This document shows positions 27,718-39,008 of a stretch of DNA of 64,000 bases, in pieces. The stretch lies in the NCBI RefSeq assembly GCF_036320965.1, contig NC_092230.1, positions 44,586,235 through 44,650,234 on the forward strand, in the 5' to 3' direction. A program made the position numbers and the translations under genes. The first letter of the stretch is position 1; each line of letters opens with the position of its first letter. The stretch is from Panulirus ornatus (lineage: Eukaryota > Arthropoda > Malacostraca > Decapoda > Palinuridae). Below the pieces are notes generated by a model, which was given only the letters and a program-made list of their open reading frames with translations, did not search any database and had not been told where the DNA came from.

Positions 27718-28150
27718 AGGTGAGTCTTATGTCCTTCAGGTGAGCCATAGGACCTTCAGGTGAGCCACAGGACCTTCAGGTGAGTCATAGGACCTTCAGG
27801 TGAGCCGTAGGACATTCAGGTGAACCATAGGACCTTCAGGTGAGTCATAGGACCTTCAGGTGAGCCATAGGACCTTCAGGTGAGTCAAAGGACCTTCAGG
27901 TGAGCCATAGGACCTCCAGGTGAACCACAGGACCTTCAGGTGAACCATAGGACCTTTAGGTGAACCATAGGACCTTCAGGTGAGCCAGAGGACCTCCAGG
28001 TGACCCAGAGGACCTCCAGGTGACCCAAGGACCTTCAGGTGACCCAGAGGACCTCCAGGTGACCCAAGGGACCTTGAGGTGAACCAGAGGACCTCCAGGT
28101 GACCCAAGGGGGCCTTCAGGTGAGCCAGAGGACCTTCAGGTGAGCCACAG
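27718..28150 (+). repeat. 20-bp minisatellite carrying splice-donor-like CAGGTGAG
   Basis: About 22 units of the form GACCTTCAGGTGAGCCATAG. About half contain a perfect CAG|GTGAG, and the others GTGAAC or GTGACC. The middle part drifts to CCAGGTGACCCAGAGGA. See findings. Confidence 0.96.
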
Positions 28151-28436
28151 ATGTTGCAGGAGTCACCGAGATGACTCGTGAAAGAGTGTGTGTGTGTGGG
28201 TGGGTGTGTGTGTGAAGCCTTGAAGAAAATCACACAAGCTTTTCATTCGAGCGAAATACTCTCTGTGAGCGCCACGTCCGCGTGACCCTCCACCTCACAC
28301 AGATACTCGTGGGACGTCGCCTACTGATCCTCATCAGACAAGATGTACCCTAGACCTGCCTCCTCCCTCAGACGGGAGGGGGGAACCTTTCGGTCCCTGG
28401 GCCCCACTCGGGCCCACCTGTCAACCTTCCTGTGTC
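28151..28436. other. Unique spacer with short GT run
   Basis: (GT/GGGT) run near 28187-28213. No gene seen. Confidence 0.5.
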
Positions 28437-29757
28437 GATGTATTGTACCCACTGTACGCTCTATACTGGCCTCCACCTACCCCCTAGCCATGTACCCTTC
28501 ACCCATGATGTATTGTACCCACTGTACGCTCTATACTGGCCTCCACCTACCCCCTAGCCATGTAACCTTCACCCATGATGTATTGTACCCACTGTACGCT
28601 CTATACTGGCCTCCACCTACCCCCTAGCCATGTACCCTTCACCCATGATGTATTGTACCCACTGTACGCTCTATACTGGCCTCCACCTACCCCCTAGCCA
28701 TGTACCCTTCACCCATGATGTATTGTACCCACTGTACGCTCTATACTGGCCTCCACCTACCCCCTAGCCATGTACCCTTCACCCATGATGTATTGTACCC
28801 ACTGTACGCTCTATACTGGCCTCCACCTACCCCCTAGCCATGTACCCTTCACCCATGATGTATTGTACCCACTGTACGCTCTATACTGGCCTCCACCTAC
28901 CCCCTAGCCATGTACCCTTCACCCATGATGTATTGTACCCACTGTACGCTCTATACTGGCCTCCACCTACCCCCTAGCCATGTACCCTTCACCCATGATG
29001 TATTGTACCCACTGTACGCTCTATACTGGCCTCCACCTACCCCCTAGCCATGTACCCTTCACCCATGATGTATTGTACCCACTGTACGCTCTATACTGGC
29101 CTCCACCTACCCCCTAGCCATGTACCCTTCACCCATGATGTATTGTACCCACTGTACGCTCTATACTGGCCTCCACCTACCCCCTAGCCATGTACCCTTC
29201 ACCCATGATGTACTGTACCCACTGTACGCTCTATACTGGCCTCCACCTACCCCCTAGCCATGTACCCTTCACCCATGATGTATTGTACCCACTGTACGCT
29301 CTATACTGGCCTCCACCTACCACCTAGCCATGTACCCTTCACCCATGATGTATTGTACCCACTGTACGCTCTATACTGGCCTCCACCTACCCCCTAGCCA
29401 TGTACCCTTCACCCATGATGTATTGTACCCACTGTACGCTCTATACTGGCCTCCACCTACCCCCCTAGCCATGTACCCTTCACCCACTGTACGCTCTATA
29501 CTGGCCTCCACCTACCCACTAGCCATGTACCCTTCACCCATGATGTATTGTACCCACAGTACGCTCTATACTGGCTTCCACCTACCCCCTAGCCATGTAC
29601 CCTTCACCCACTGTACGCTCTATACTGGCCTCCACCTACCCACTAGCCATGTACCCTCCACCCACTGTACGCTCTAAACTGGCTTCCACCTACTCCCTAG
29701 CCATGTACCCTTCACCCACTGTACGCTCTCTACTGGCCTCCACATTACCCCCTAGAC
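28437..29757. repeat. 70-bp minisatellite (~19 copies)
   Basis: The unit includes ATGTATTGTACCCACTGTAC, GCTCTATACTGGCCTCCACC and TAGCCATGTACCCTTCACCC. About the first 14 units are almost identical. The last five include shortened units that lack the ATGATGTATTGTAC block, plus extra substitutions, so the array is homogenised at its left side and decayed at its right edge. Confidence 0.97.
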
Positions 29758-29887
29758 AATAAAAATATTAAAAATGTATAATTACTCTCACACCCTCCAA
29801 CAATACGAACCCGTCTGTCGTAAAAGTTGTGATCTGGAAGATAATTTCTACCGAACATCACAAGTTATGTATAACCATTTCATCCAA

Positions 29888-31013
29888 GGTACTTGTAAAG
29901 TATCGTTAACTTAGCGTAAAATGTTAATTCATCGTGGAAAGTATCGTTAACTTAGTGTAAAAAGTTAATTCATCGCGGAAAGTATCCTTAACTTAGTGTA
30001 AAAAGTTCATTCATCGCGGAAAGTATCGTTAACTTGGTGTAAAAAGTTAATTCATCGTGGAAATCGCGGAAAGTATCGTTAACTTGGTGTAAAAAGTTAA
30101 TTCATCGTGGAAAGTATCGTTAACTTAGTGTAAAAAATGAATTCATCGCGGAAAGTATCGTTAACTTAGTGTAAAAAGTTCATTCATCGCGGAAAGTATC
30201 GTTAACTAAGTGTAGAAATCTAATTCATCGCGGAAAGTATCGTTAACTTAGTGTAAAAAATGAATTCATCGCGGAAAGTATCGTTAACTTAGTGTACAAA
30301 TCTAATTCATCGTGGAAAGTATCGTTAACTTAGTGTAAAATGTTAATTCATCGCGGAAAGTATCCTTAACTTAGTGTAAAAAGTGAATTCATCGTGGAAA
30401 GTATCGTTAACTTAGTGTAGAAATCTAATTCATCGCGGAAAGTATCGTTAACTTAGTGTAAAAAATGAATTCATCGCGGAAAGTATCGTTAACTTAGTGT
30501 AAAATGTTAATTCATCGTGGAAAGTATCGTTAACTTAGTGTAAAATGTTAATTCATCGTGGAAAGTATCGTTAACTTAGTGTAAAATGTTAATTCATCGT
30601 GGAAAGTATCGTTAACTTAGTGTAAAAAGTTAATTCATCGTGGAAAGTATCGTTAACTTAGTGTAAAATGTTAATTCATCGTGGAAAGTATCGTTAACTT
30701 AGTGTAAAATGTTAATTCATCGTGGAAAGTATCGTTAACTTAGTGTAAAATGTTAATTCATCGTGGAAAGTATCGTTAACTTAGTGTAAAATGTTAATTC
30801 ATCGTGGAAAGTATCGTTAACTTAGTGTAAAATGTTAATTCATCGTGGAAAGTATCGTTAACTTAGTGTAAAATGTTAATTCATCGCGGAAAGTATCGTA
30901 AACTTAAGTGTAACAAGTTAATTCATCGTGGAAAGTATCGTTAACTTAGTGTAAAATGTTAATTCATCGCGGAAAGTATCGTAAACTTAAGTGTAACAAG
31001 TTAATTCATCGTG
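29888..31013. repeat. 41-bp minisatellite (~27 copies)
   Basis: The unit contains GGAAAGTATCGTTAACTTAG, TGTAAAATGTTAATTCATCG and one more base. Variants alternate CGT/CGC, and AAAATG, AAAAAG or GAAATC. AT-rich, unlike its neighbours. Confidence 0.97.
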
Positions 31014-31271
31014 GTACCGAATGATCCATTCACTCTTACTTCGTCAACAGGTTATTCATTATGCAGAAGGTTTAAATAAATAATTCATTCACTGCTGCCC
31101 GATTCCTGTGGAGTTTACTCCCACAATGTAACTTGTAATGTAACCCAGTCATTAAGGCTTCACTCCCCCGGGGACTTTATGTACGTACGCTCTGTTACCT
31201 CCTCCTGCGCCACCGCCCGCGGGGCATGGGCAGGAGAGGGTGCAGTAAAGTAGACAAGCTCTTGTGTGGCA
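31014..31271. other. Unique spacer
   Basis: About 260 bp, partly GC-rich (CCACCGCCCGCGGGG near 31211). No gene seen. Confidence 0.5.
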
Positions 31272-31690
31272 CAGACCATACGCGAGGCAAGGACGCCACG
31301 TCACATGACCTCCATACGAGGCAAGGTCACCACGTCACATGACCTCCCTACGAGGCAAGGTCACCACGTCACATGACCTCCATACGAGGCAAGGTCACCA
31401 CACGATCCAGGACCGTCACATGACCTCCCTACGAGGCAAAACCAAGATACAAGTCAGGACCATCACATGACCTCCATAAGAGGCAAAGTCACCACCAGGA
31501 TACAAACCAGGACCATCACATGACCTCCATACGAGGCAAGGTCACCACCAGGATACGAACCAGGACCATCATATGACCTCCCTACGAGGAGAGGTCACAC
31601 CAGGACACGACCCAGGACCGTCACACGACCTCCATACGAGGCAACGTCACCACGCGACCTAGGACCATCACACGACCTCCTAACGGGTCA
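31272..31690. repeat. Irregular ~33-52-bp repeat rich in AGGTCA/TGACCT half-sites
   Basis: About ten units of TGACCTCCATACGAGGCAAG followed by GTCACCACGTCACA, or by longer variants with CAGGATACGAACCAGGACCA. Each good unit contains CAAGGTCAC and an inverted TGACCT. See findings. Confidence 0.9.
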
Positions 31691-31845
31691 AGACCAAGAT
31701 ACGAACCGGGAACTCCACGTTTATGCCGTGGCCTTCACACATCAGTCAAGCTCTGCCTGTGAACCACGAAATTCACATCAAACCAGGAGACGTTCAGCCA
31801 AAGCCAACGAGCGTTGAAAAGACATCAGAAGACTGACCCTCAGGC

Positions 31846-32520
31846 GAGGGCGCGGATCACCAGGGGGGATGATGCGTCAGATGAGGCAAGGGCGCGGATC
31901 ACCAGGGGGGATGATGCGTCAGATCAGGCAAGGGCGCGGATCACCAGGGGGGGATGATGCGTCAGATGAGGCAAGGGCGCGGATCACCAGGGGGGGATGA
32001 TGCGTCAGATGAGGCAAGGGCGCGGATCACCAGGGAGGGATGATGCGTCAGATCAGGGAAGGGCGCGGATCACCAGGGAGGAATGATGCGTCAGATCAGG
32101 CAAGGACGCGGATCACCAGGGAGGGATGATGCGTCAGATCAGGCAAGGGCGCGGATCACCAGGGGGATGATGCGTCAGATGAGGCAAGGGCGCGGATCAC
32201 CAGGGGGGATGATGCGTCAGATCAGGCAAGGGCGCGGATCACCAGGGGGGATGATGCGTCAGATCAGGCAAGGGCGCGGATCACCAGGGGGATGATGCGT
32301 CAGATCAGGCAAGGGCGCGGATCACCAGGGGGGATGATGCGTCAGATCAGGCAAGGGCGTGGATCACCAGGGGGGATGATGCGTCAGATCAGGCAAAGGG
32401 CGTGGATCACCAGGGGGGATGATGCGTCAGATCAGGCAAAGGGCGTGGATCACCAGGGGGGATGATGCGTCAGATCAGGCAAAGGGCGTGGATCACCAGG
32501 GGGGATGATGCGTCAGATCC
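31846..32520. repeat. 42-bp minisatellite (~16 copies)
   Basis: Unit parts are GCGCGGATCACCAGGGGGGA, TGATGCGTCAGATCAGGCAA and GG. G-run length varies from copy to copy, so frames shift. Contains TGCGTCA, which resembles an AP-1/CRE-type core, in every unit. Confidence 0.96.
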
Positions 32521-32587
32521 TTCGAAAATAACGTGCAAGGAGATCTTCCTGGTAGCCACTCGTCCACTGAGAGAGCGAACTACAAGT

Positions 32588-33165
32588 TCTCCAACACAGC
32601 AGCCTGGACTCTTCAAGATCTCCAACACAGCAGCCTGGACTCTTCAAGATCTCCAACACAGCAGCCTGGACTCTTCAAGATCTCCAACACATCAGCCTGG
32701 ACTCTTCAAGATCTCCAACACAGCAGCCTGGACTCTTCAAGATCTCCAACACAGCAGCCTGGACTCTTCAAGATCTCCAACAAAGCAGCCTGGACTCTTC
32801 AAGATCTCCAATACAGCAGCCTGGACTCTTCAAGATCTCCAACACAGCAGCCTGGACTCTTCAAGATCTCCAATACAGCAGCCTGGACTCTTCAAGATCT
32901 CCAACACAGCAGCCTGGACTCTTCAAGATCTCCAACACAGCAGCCTGGACTCTTCAAGATCTCCAACACAGCAGCCTGGACTCTTCAAGATCTCTAACAC
33001 AGCAGCCTGGACTCTTCAAGATCTCCAACACAGCAGCCTGGACTCTTCAAGATCTCCAACACAGCAGCCTGGACTCTTCAAGATCTCCAACACAGCAGCC
33101 TGGACTCTTCAAGATCTCCAACACAGCAGCCTGGACTCTTCAAGATCTCAAACACAGCAACTTTA
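32588..33165. repeat. 31-bp minisatellite (~19 copies)
   Basis: Unit parts are AACACAGCAGCCTGGACTCT and TCAAGATCTCC. Extremely uniform. It has no stop codon in any + frame, so it produces overlapping open frames of 150-230 codons; these are artefacts. Confidence 0.97.
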
Positions 33166-33391
33166 ACTCTTCACGATCTCCAACACAGCATCTTTTGACT
33201 CCTCAAGCTCCCCAAACACAGCACAGCCTGGACTCTTCGAGGGAGCTGCCGTACCTTCAGGAGAACCGAAGACCCAACGAAACCCTCACGAAGACCTGAA
33301 GACCCTCTTCAGGCGAACAACCGCAGACCATCGCCGAGAAAAAGAAAAGAAAAAAGAAAAAAAAAAGAGAAGCCATCGAACTTCCCGACAG

Positions 33392-33468
<77 letters not shown>

Positions 33469-33486
33469 CACACACACACACACACA
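33392..33486. repeat. (GA)n then (CA)n compound microsatellite
   Basis: About 37 GA units followed by about 10 CA units. Confidence 0.97.
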
Positions 33487-33630
33487 GAGGACCCTCTCAA
33501 CACACGAGAGTTAGGTTAGGTAACCTTCAGGGAAGCCCACACGGAGGACCCATTCAAAGCCGTGGCCCAGCCCAGCCCAGCCTTGGACAATCGGGAGACC
33601 GAAGGAGACATTTCTCTCGGCGTTCTGAAA

Positions 33631-33635
<5 letters not shown>

Positions 33636-33662
<27 letters not shown>
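33636..33662. repeat. (CA)n microsatellite
   Basis: About 13 units, next to CCCTCCACTACCA repeats. Confidence 0.93.
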
Positions 33663-33666
<4 letters not shown>

Positions 33667-33809
33667 CCACTACCACCCTCCACTACCACCCCCTCCCTCG
33701 ACAGGAAGGTAACAATCTTGCCAGCTCAGGTGGAGGGGTGGAGGAGGGTGGCGAGATGGAGTGCTTCAGCCGCTCTGACAACCCGGCCATTTTCACATCT
33801 TCGCGCGAA

Positions 33810-34200
33810 CGATGATGGATGGATGGGGCGCGGGTCAGGGGGGGCGGGGGCGGGGTTTGTGTTATGCCAGATAGCGGGTGGAGTGGGAAAGAGAGAAAGA
33901 GGGGAGGGGGTGTTGGGTAGGGGGGGGGGGGTAAAAGCTGCTGGGGTCTCTCTTTCCCACCCACCTACACCTGTAGCCTGGTCGATCAACTATGGGGGTG
34001 AGGGGTGGAGGGCAGGGGGAGGGGTGAAAGGGAGGGAAGGTCGAGGTCGAGGCTGAGGGGGGGGGGGTGGAGGAGGAGGTGGTGGAAGTGGAGGGGGGGG
34101 TGTTAAGCAAGAGACAAGAGGAAGGGAAATTGGGAGGGGGCGGAAGGTGGGAGGGACGCAGGGCGATGATGAGGGGATATGGGGGGGGGGGGACAGGGGA
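33810..34200 (+). repeat. G-run-rich region with G-quadruplex potential
   Basis: Many G-runs of 3-12 lie close together on the + strand (for example 33837-33855, 33919-33931, 34056-34068 and 34177-34191), interleaved with GGAGG and GGTGG. This composition can form G4 structures. No gene was recognised; the minus-strand proline-rich frame is composition-driven. Confidence 0.7.
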
Positions 34201-34256
34201 AGGATGGAAGGGGATGATGAAGGATGATGGGTGAGAGAAAGATAGCAGGATGAGAA

Positions 34257-34261
<5 letters not shown>

Positions 34262-34322
<61 letters not shown>
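34262..34322. repeat. (GA)n microsatellite
   Basis: About 30 units. Confidence 0.97.
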
Positions 34323-34324
<2 letters not shown>

Positions 34325-34347
34325 AAACCAACTTCAAGTTCAGCAAA

Positions 34348-34374
34348 TGACCTTGACCTCTGACCTTCTGACCT
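34348..34374. promoter_or_regulatory. Four TGACCT half-sites with spacers 0, 1 and 2
   Basis: TGACCT at 34348, 34354, 34361 and 34369. On the minus strand this reads as AGGTCA repeats spaced 2, 1 and 0, a striking match to DR-type nuclear-receptor elements. No associated gene is visible nearby. Confidence 0.3.
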
Positions 34375-34555
34375 CCCACATCAGTGACGCTCTGTGTTTG
34401 CCATCTGAAGTAGTACCTTCGTACTGCGTGGTCGCTGCGTGGATGTTAAGCAGGGACTAAATTGTGGACGAGGAGAGAACGCACAGACGGACGGACGCCC
34501 GAACGGAAATGCCTTTGCGGAGTACTAATTAATTTCCTCTATCTCCCCTTTAGAC

Positions 34556-34556
<1 letters not shown>

Positions 34557-34620
<64 letters not shown>
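34557..34620. repeat. (GA)n microsatellite
   Basis: About 31 units, followed by a short GGT run. Confidence 0.97.
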
Positions 34621-34622
<2 letters not shown>

Positions 34623-34689
34623 GGTGGTGGTGTCAGAACTGATGGTGCAGATGGGAGCAGGATTTGTGGTGTAAAAGCGCATAGAACTG

Positions 34690-35145
34690 GAAATGGCGAA
34701 AGAAAACCCCAAGAATGTTTTACAGTTTATGTTAGAACCAAGAGAGTCATTAGCCGGTCAATTGGTGATTTGATTATGAAAAGACAGTGACTTGGCTCAA
34801 GAGAACGAAGCCATGGCGAAAATCTTCATAGACTAATTTTTTGCGTCTCTGTTTACGATCGAAGACACACCCCATGTCCCAAATCCTGTTTTCACTGATA
34901 ACAGAGAAGAGAACGTTCTTCAACGGACTGACATAAAAGCTAAAGACATATTGTCAGCAGCGTATGGAATGAAAGTAAATAAAACGGCAGGTCCTGATAA
35001 GTTTTATCAGACTGCCCTTTTCAGCAAGTAACTTGCTACAGGAAAAGTTCCAGCAGAATGGAAGACTGCCAATGTAACACCGATGGTAAAAAAGAAATGA
35101 AAGTAATAAGTCACCGCCTGGAAATTATCGTCCAATCAGCTTAAC
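34690..35145 (+). mobile_element. CR1-like LINE remnant, reverse transcriptase N-terminal part
   Basis: Broken + frames give FASLFTIEDTPHVPNP near 34845 and TDIKAKDILSAAYGMKVNKT then AGPDKFYQ near 34930-35010. ATGKVPAEWKTANVTPM follows near 35035-35088, then a PGNYRPISLTYV segment near 35120-35150. These are the conserved start of a CR1-type reverse transcriptase. Stops at several points make it non-functional. It belongs to the same family as the remnant at 10780, sharing GAAAGTAAATAAAACGGCAG. Confidence 0.85.
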
Positions 35146-36660
35146 GTACGTAGTTGAAAAACACAAGGACATCACATCGTTCGAGGCAGAAATGTACACC
35201 ACTCAAATACTTTAAATCCACGACTTACCTTCACTGGCACCTCGTAAGCTACATCGACAATTTCCTAGTTATTCTGAAATTTCCCACAATAATCTGTCAG
35301 TTCCTGATACCCTTTAACTATCACGAACAGCCTCGAAAGGACCCAGTGGTCTGTTGCTGTTTGGATCCCTTTATAAATGTGGTGGTGGCACGGCTGTTGA
35401 CGGAGACGGTGGCAAAGGGTGGTAGCCAAAGTGGTGGCAGATGGTAATTTGGTGTCGTCATTATTACACAGGTATCCCAAAAACAACACCTCTTTCTTTT
35501 TCGCTCTAAATACGATAGTGACCTCTGACCTCAAAAATCAATGACCTGCTTTGCACCCCCCCCACACACACACATGAAGGGTATGAACACACCCCTGACG
35601 AAGACTTCAATGAAGTGTACCCGCTAGAATCGGAAGTTGTCATTACAAGGATACGGAATAATTAACACGGGCGACAGTAACCTGTGACCTTCCGACCTCC
35701 AAACCAACACGGGAACCCTTCCTCACCAGTACGACTGAGTGACGATGAAATGTACAAAGATAAATCGCCCGGAGGCGCAATCATCTGCCCATCCCATCCC
35801 ACCCCCAAATCAGCTCTGAATACAGCAGTGATATTCTTTAATAAAACCCGCTGAAGCTGAAATGTCGACAGACTGAAATGGCCGATTACAGAGGTTGGGT
35901 GACAGGTGGGCCCGAGTGGGGCCCCCAGGAACCCCACCAGAGCCCCCCCCCCCCCCCCTCAGCCCACCTACGGTCAGGAGGGAGGGAGGGAGGGAGGAAG
36001 GGAGGTGTAGGATACATCAATACATGATACACAGTTACAGGATAGTAAGTGATGGTGACATTAACATAGGTAACAACATCTGTGTAATACAAAGCAAGCT
36101 AGAAAAAAAAAATAGGCCACAAATATTACATCATATACACAAAACAAACTACATTAACATGATAACTACATCATATACAAAAAGTACATATACACTAAGG
36201 TATTTGGACCTGGATACAGTGTAGCGCACACGGGGGAAGCCAGTCTCTGGTGAACGAAGAGGTCAAAACAAACTCTTGCACTATAGGGCACAACATCTTA
36301 TCATTACTGATAACACACCGGCCACTTTTATCGCTCTATCCAATTCTCGCATAGGAGGAGACCTTCAAATGTAACATCTACTCACTGGAATGTGTGACAG
36401 ACAGAGACCTCCCCCATCTGTAACCACTGTAAATACCTCCCGCGTTACAAGCTCACACGATAATAAGCCTAGGCGACACAGCAAATCGGCTGTTGATCGG
36501 TGGCAACATCTGTCTTTAAACACCTTCGGCCACAAAGGCCTCCCCTCTGCCACTCTATCGAAAACCCCCGTTCGAGGACATCTCTCGCAACATCCCTCTT
36601 CCTCTGTCCATCTAGAGCGATACATTTAGCCAAAAGACGAAGGAAAATATCAATCTAATC
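35146..36660. other. Unique DNA, no gene seen
   Basis: Includes TGACCT clusters (35519-35547 and 35685-35698), a C-run at 35943-35959, a GGGA repeat near 35979-36005, and a sequence repeated near 36110-36180 (CATCATATACA[CA]AAA). No protein similarity recognised. Confidence 0.45.
35519..35547. promoter_or_regulatory. TGACCT direct repeats (DR1 pair plus one)
   Basis: TGACCT at 35519 and 35526 (1-bp spacer), and again at 35542. Candidate nuclear-receptor element on the minus strand; function not shown. Confidence 0.25.
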
Positions 36661-36779
36661 TTGCGACCCGTTTCCAAAACAGCCGTACCCGAACAGCTGT
36701 GGGCGTCAAGGACAGCAGACCGGATACTTAATAGGTTTTCCTTACCGGCTACGTATTTGAGGAGAGGCTATTCAATTCA

Positions 36780-37370
36780 TCTTTATAGTCGACTATATCA
36801 ATTGGAGTTGTATGTAGCATTTACGGATCTGGAGAATGTATGTTATAGAGTTGACAGAAATGCTCTGTGGAAGGTATTAAGAGTGTATGGTGTGGGAGGT
36901 AAGTTGCTAGAAGTAGTGAAAAGTTTTAATCGAGGATGTAAGCCATGTGTACGAGTAGGAAGAGAGGAAAGTGATTGGTTCCCGGTGAATGTCGGTTTGC
37001 AGCAGGGGTGCGTGATGTCTCCATGGTTGTTTGTTTATGGATGGGGTCGTTAGGGAGGTGAATGTAAGAGTTTTGGAGAGAGGGGCAAGTATGTAGTCTC
37101 TTGTGGAAGAGAGGGCTTGGGAAGCGAGTCAGTTGTTGTTCACTGGTGATACAGCGCGAGTGGCTGATTCAGGTGAGAAACTGCAGAAGTTGGTGACTGA
37201 GTGTGGTAAAGAAGAAAGCTGAGAGTAAATGTGAATAAGAGCAAGGTTATTAGGTACAGTAGGGTTGAGGGACAACTTAATTGGGACGCAAGTTGGAATG
37301 GAGAAAAACTGGAGGAAGTGAAGTGTTTTAGATATCTGAGAGTGGACTTAGCAGCGGATGGAGTGAAGAG
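36780..37370 (+). mobile_element. RTE-like LINE remnant, reverse transcriptase core, disrupted
   Basis: A + frame gives YVAFTDLENVCYRVDRNALW (the catalytic F-x-D-L-E equivalent), then LRVYGVGGKLLEVVKSF, VRVGREESDWFPVNVGLQQG and CVMSPWLF. After frameshifts it continues with VLERGAS, ERAWEASQLLFTGDTARVAD (the FADDTALVAD active site with A-D changed to T-G), SGEKLQKLVTE and a degraded tail. The same family, in opposite orientation, lies at 37962-39010. It is inactive: the Y/F-A-D-D box is altered and the frame is broken. Confidence 0.88.
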
Positions 37371-37961
37371 CTTGCACATGATTTATCAACACTGCTAAAC
37401 CTTCCTCGTTAGTGGGGATTAAGGAGAGGGAGAGAGCTGGTCGAGGGGGTTGAGGGAGTGAGGCGGGGGAGGAGGAGGAGAGAGAAACAGGTTGCCGGGG
37501 AGCCATTTCAACGGCACGTCATCTACAACAACTCCACTGGCATATACTACTTAACAGACTCCCGTTAAACGGCACACTCATTTAAAAGCCGCCTCCCCCC
37601 CCCCCCCTTCCCCCAGGTGTATTGTATCTATCACTTTTTCGTTAAAATTCCGACCCCCTAAAAAATATTATTGAAAGCGTTTTTAGGCGAATTGGGTAAC
37701 GAGCGGGAAAACCAGAAAATTCAGAATTCTAAATTTGTGGGAGGGAAAAAAAAATATATATTTGTGGGCTTTGGCTGAGCCTCGCAGAGCAGAGCATCAA
37801 CGGCGATTTCTGACGTTAATACTTAAAAATAAAAGCTAAAAAAAAAAAAAAAAAAAAAAAGTTAAAGATTCCTTGAGCCCGAGTTTAAATATAGAAGTAT
37901 CTGATGATTGAACCTTCTCAGCGTTTAAAGTATATATTTACACACACACACAAATATATAA
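37371..37961. other. Spacer between two opposed LINE copies
   Basis: Contains a GGAGG-rich run (37455-37490), a C-run (37588-37600) and poly-A at 37838-37860. No gene seen. Confidence 0.5.
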
Positions 37962-39008
37962 TTTTTTTTTTTTTTTTTTTTTTTATACTTTGTCGCTGTC
38001 TCCCGCGTTTGCGAGGTAGCGCAAGGAAACAGACGAAAGAAATGGCCCAACCCCCCCCCCCATACACATGTATATACATACGTCCACACACGCAAATATA
38101 CATACCCACACAGCTCTCCATGGTTTACCCCAGACGCTTCACATGCCTTGATTCAATCCACTGACAGCACGTCAACCCCGGTATACCACATCGCTCCAAT
38201 TCACTCTATTCCTTGCCCTCCTTTCACCCTCCTGCATGTTCAGGCCCCGATCACACAAAATCTTTTTCACTCCATCTTTCCACCTCCAATTTGGTCTCCC
38301 TCTTCTCCTCGTTCCCTCCACCTCCGACACATATATCCTCTTGGTCAATCTTTCCTCACTCATTCTCTCCATGTGCCCAAACCATTTCAAAACACCCTCT
38401 TCTGCTCTCTCAACCACGCTCTTTTTATTTCCACACATCTCTCTTACCCTTACGTTACTTACTCGATCAAACCACCTCACACCACACATTGTCCTCAAAC
38501 ATCTCATTTCCAGCACATCCATCCTCCTGCGCACAACTCTATCCATAGCCCACGCCTCGCAACCATACAACATTGTTGGAACCACTATTCCTTCAAACAT
38601 ACCCATTTTTGCTTTCCGAGATAATGTTCTCGACTTCCACACATTCTTCAAGGCTCCCAGAATTTTCGCCCCCTCCCCCACCCTATGATCCACTTCCGCT
38701 TCCATGGTTCCATCCGCTGCCAGATCCACTCCCAGATATCTAAAACACTTCACTTCCTCCAGTTTTTCTCCATTCAAACTCACCTCCCAATTGACTTGAC
38801 CCTCAACCCTACTGTACCTAATAACCTTGCTCTTATTCACATTTACTCTTAACTTTCTTCTTTCACACACTTTACCAAACTCAGTCACCAGCTTCTGCAG
38901 TTTCTCACATGAATCAGCCACCAGCGCTGTATCATCAGCGAACAACAACTGACTCACTTCCCAAGCTCTCTCATCCCCAACAGACTTCATACTTGCCCCT
39001 CTTTCCAA

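Noticed and set aside
32462..33166. 234-codon + frame of LFKIS/SLDSSRSP repeats
   Set aside because: The 31-bp unit has no stops in any + frame, so every third unit repeats the peptide; overlapping frames show the same thing.
33505..33520. Telomeric TTAGG repeats
   Set aside because: Only two consecutive units (TTAGGTTAGG); arthropod telomeric arrays are much longer.
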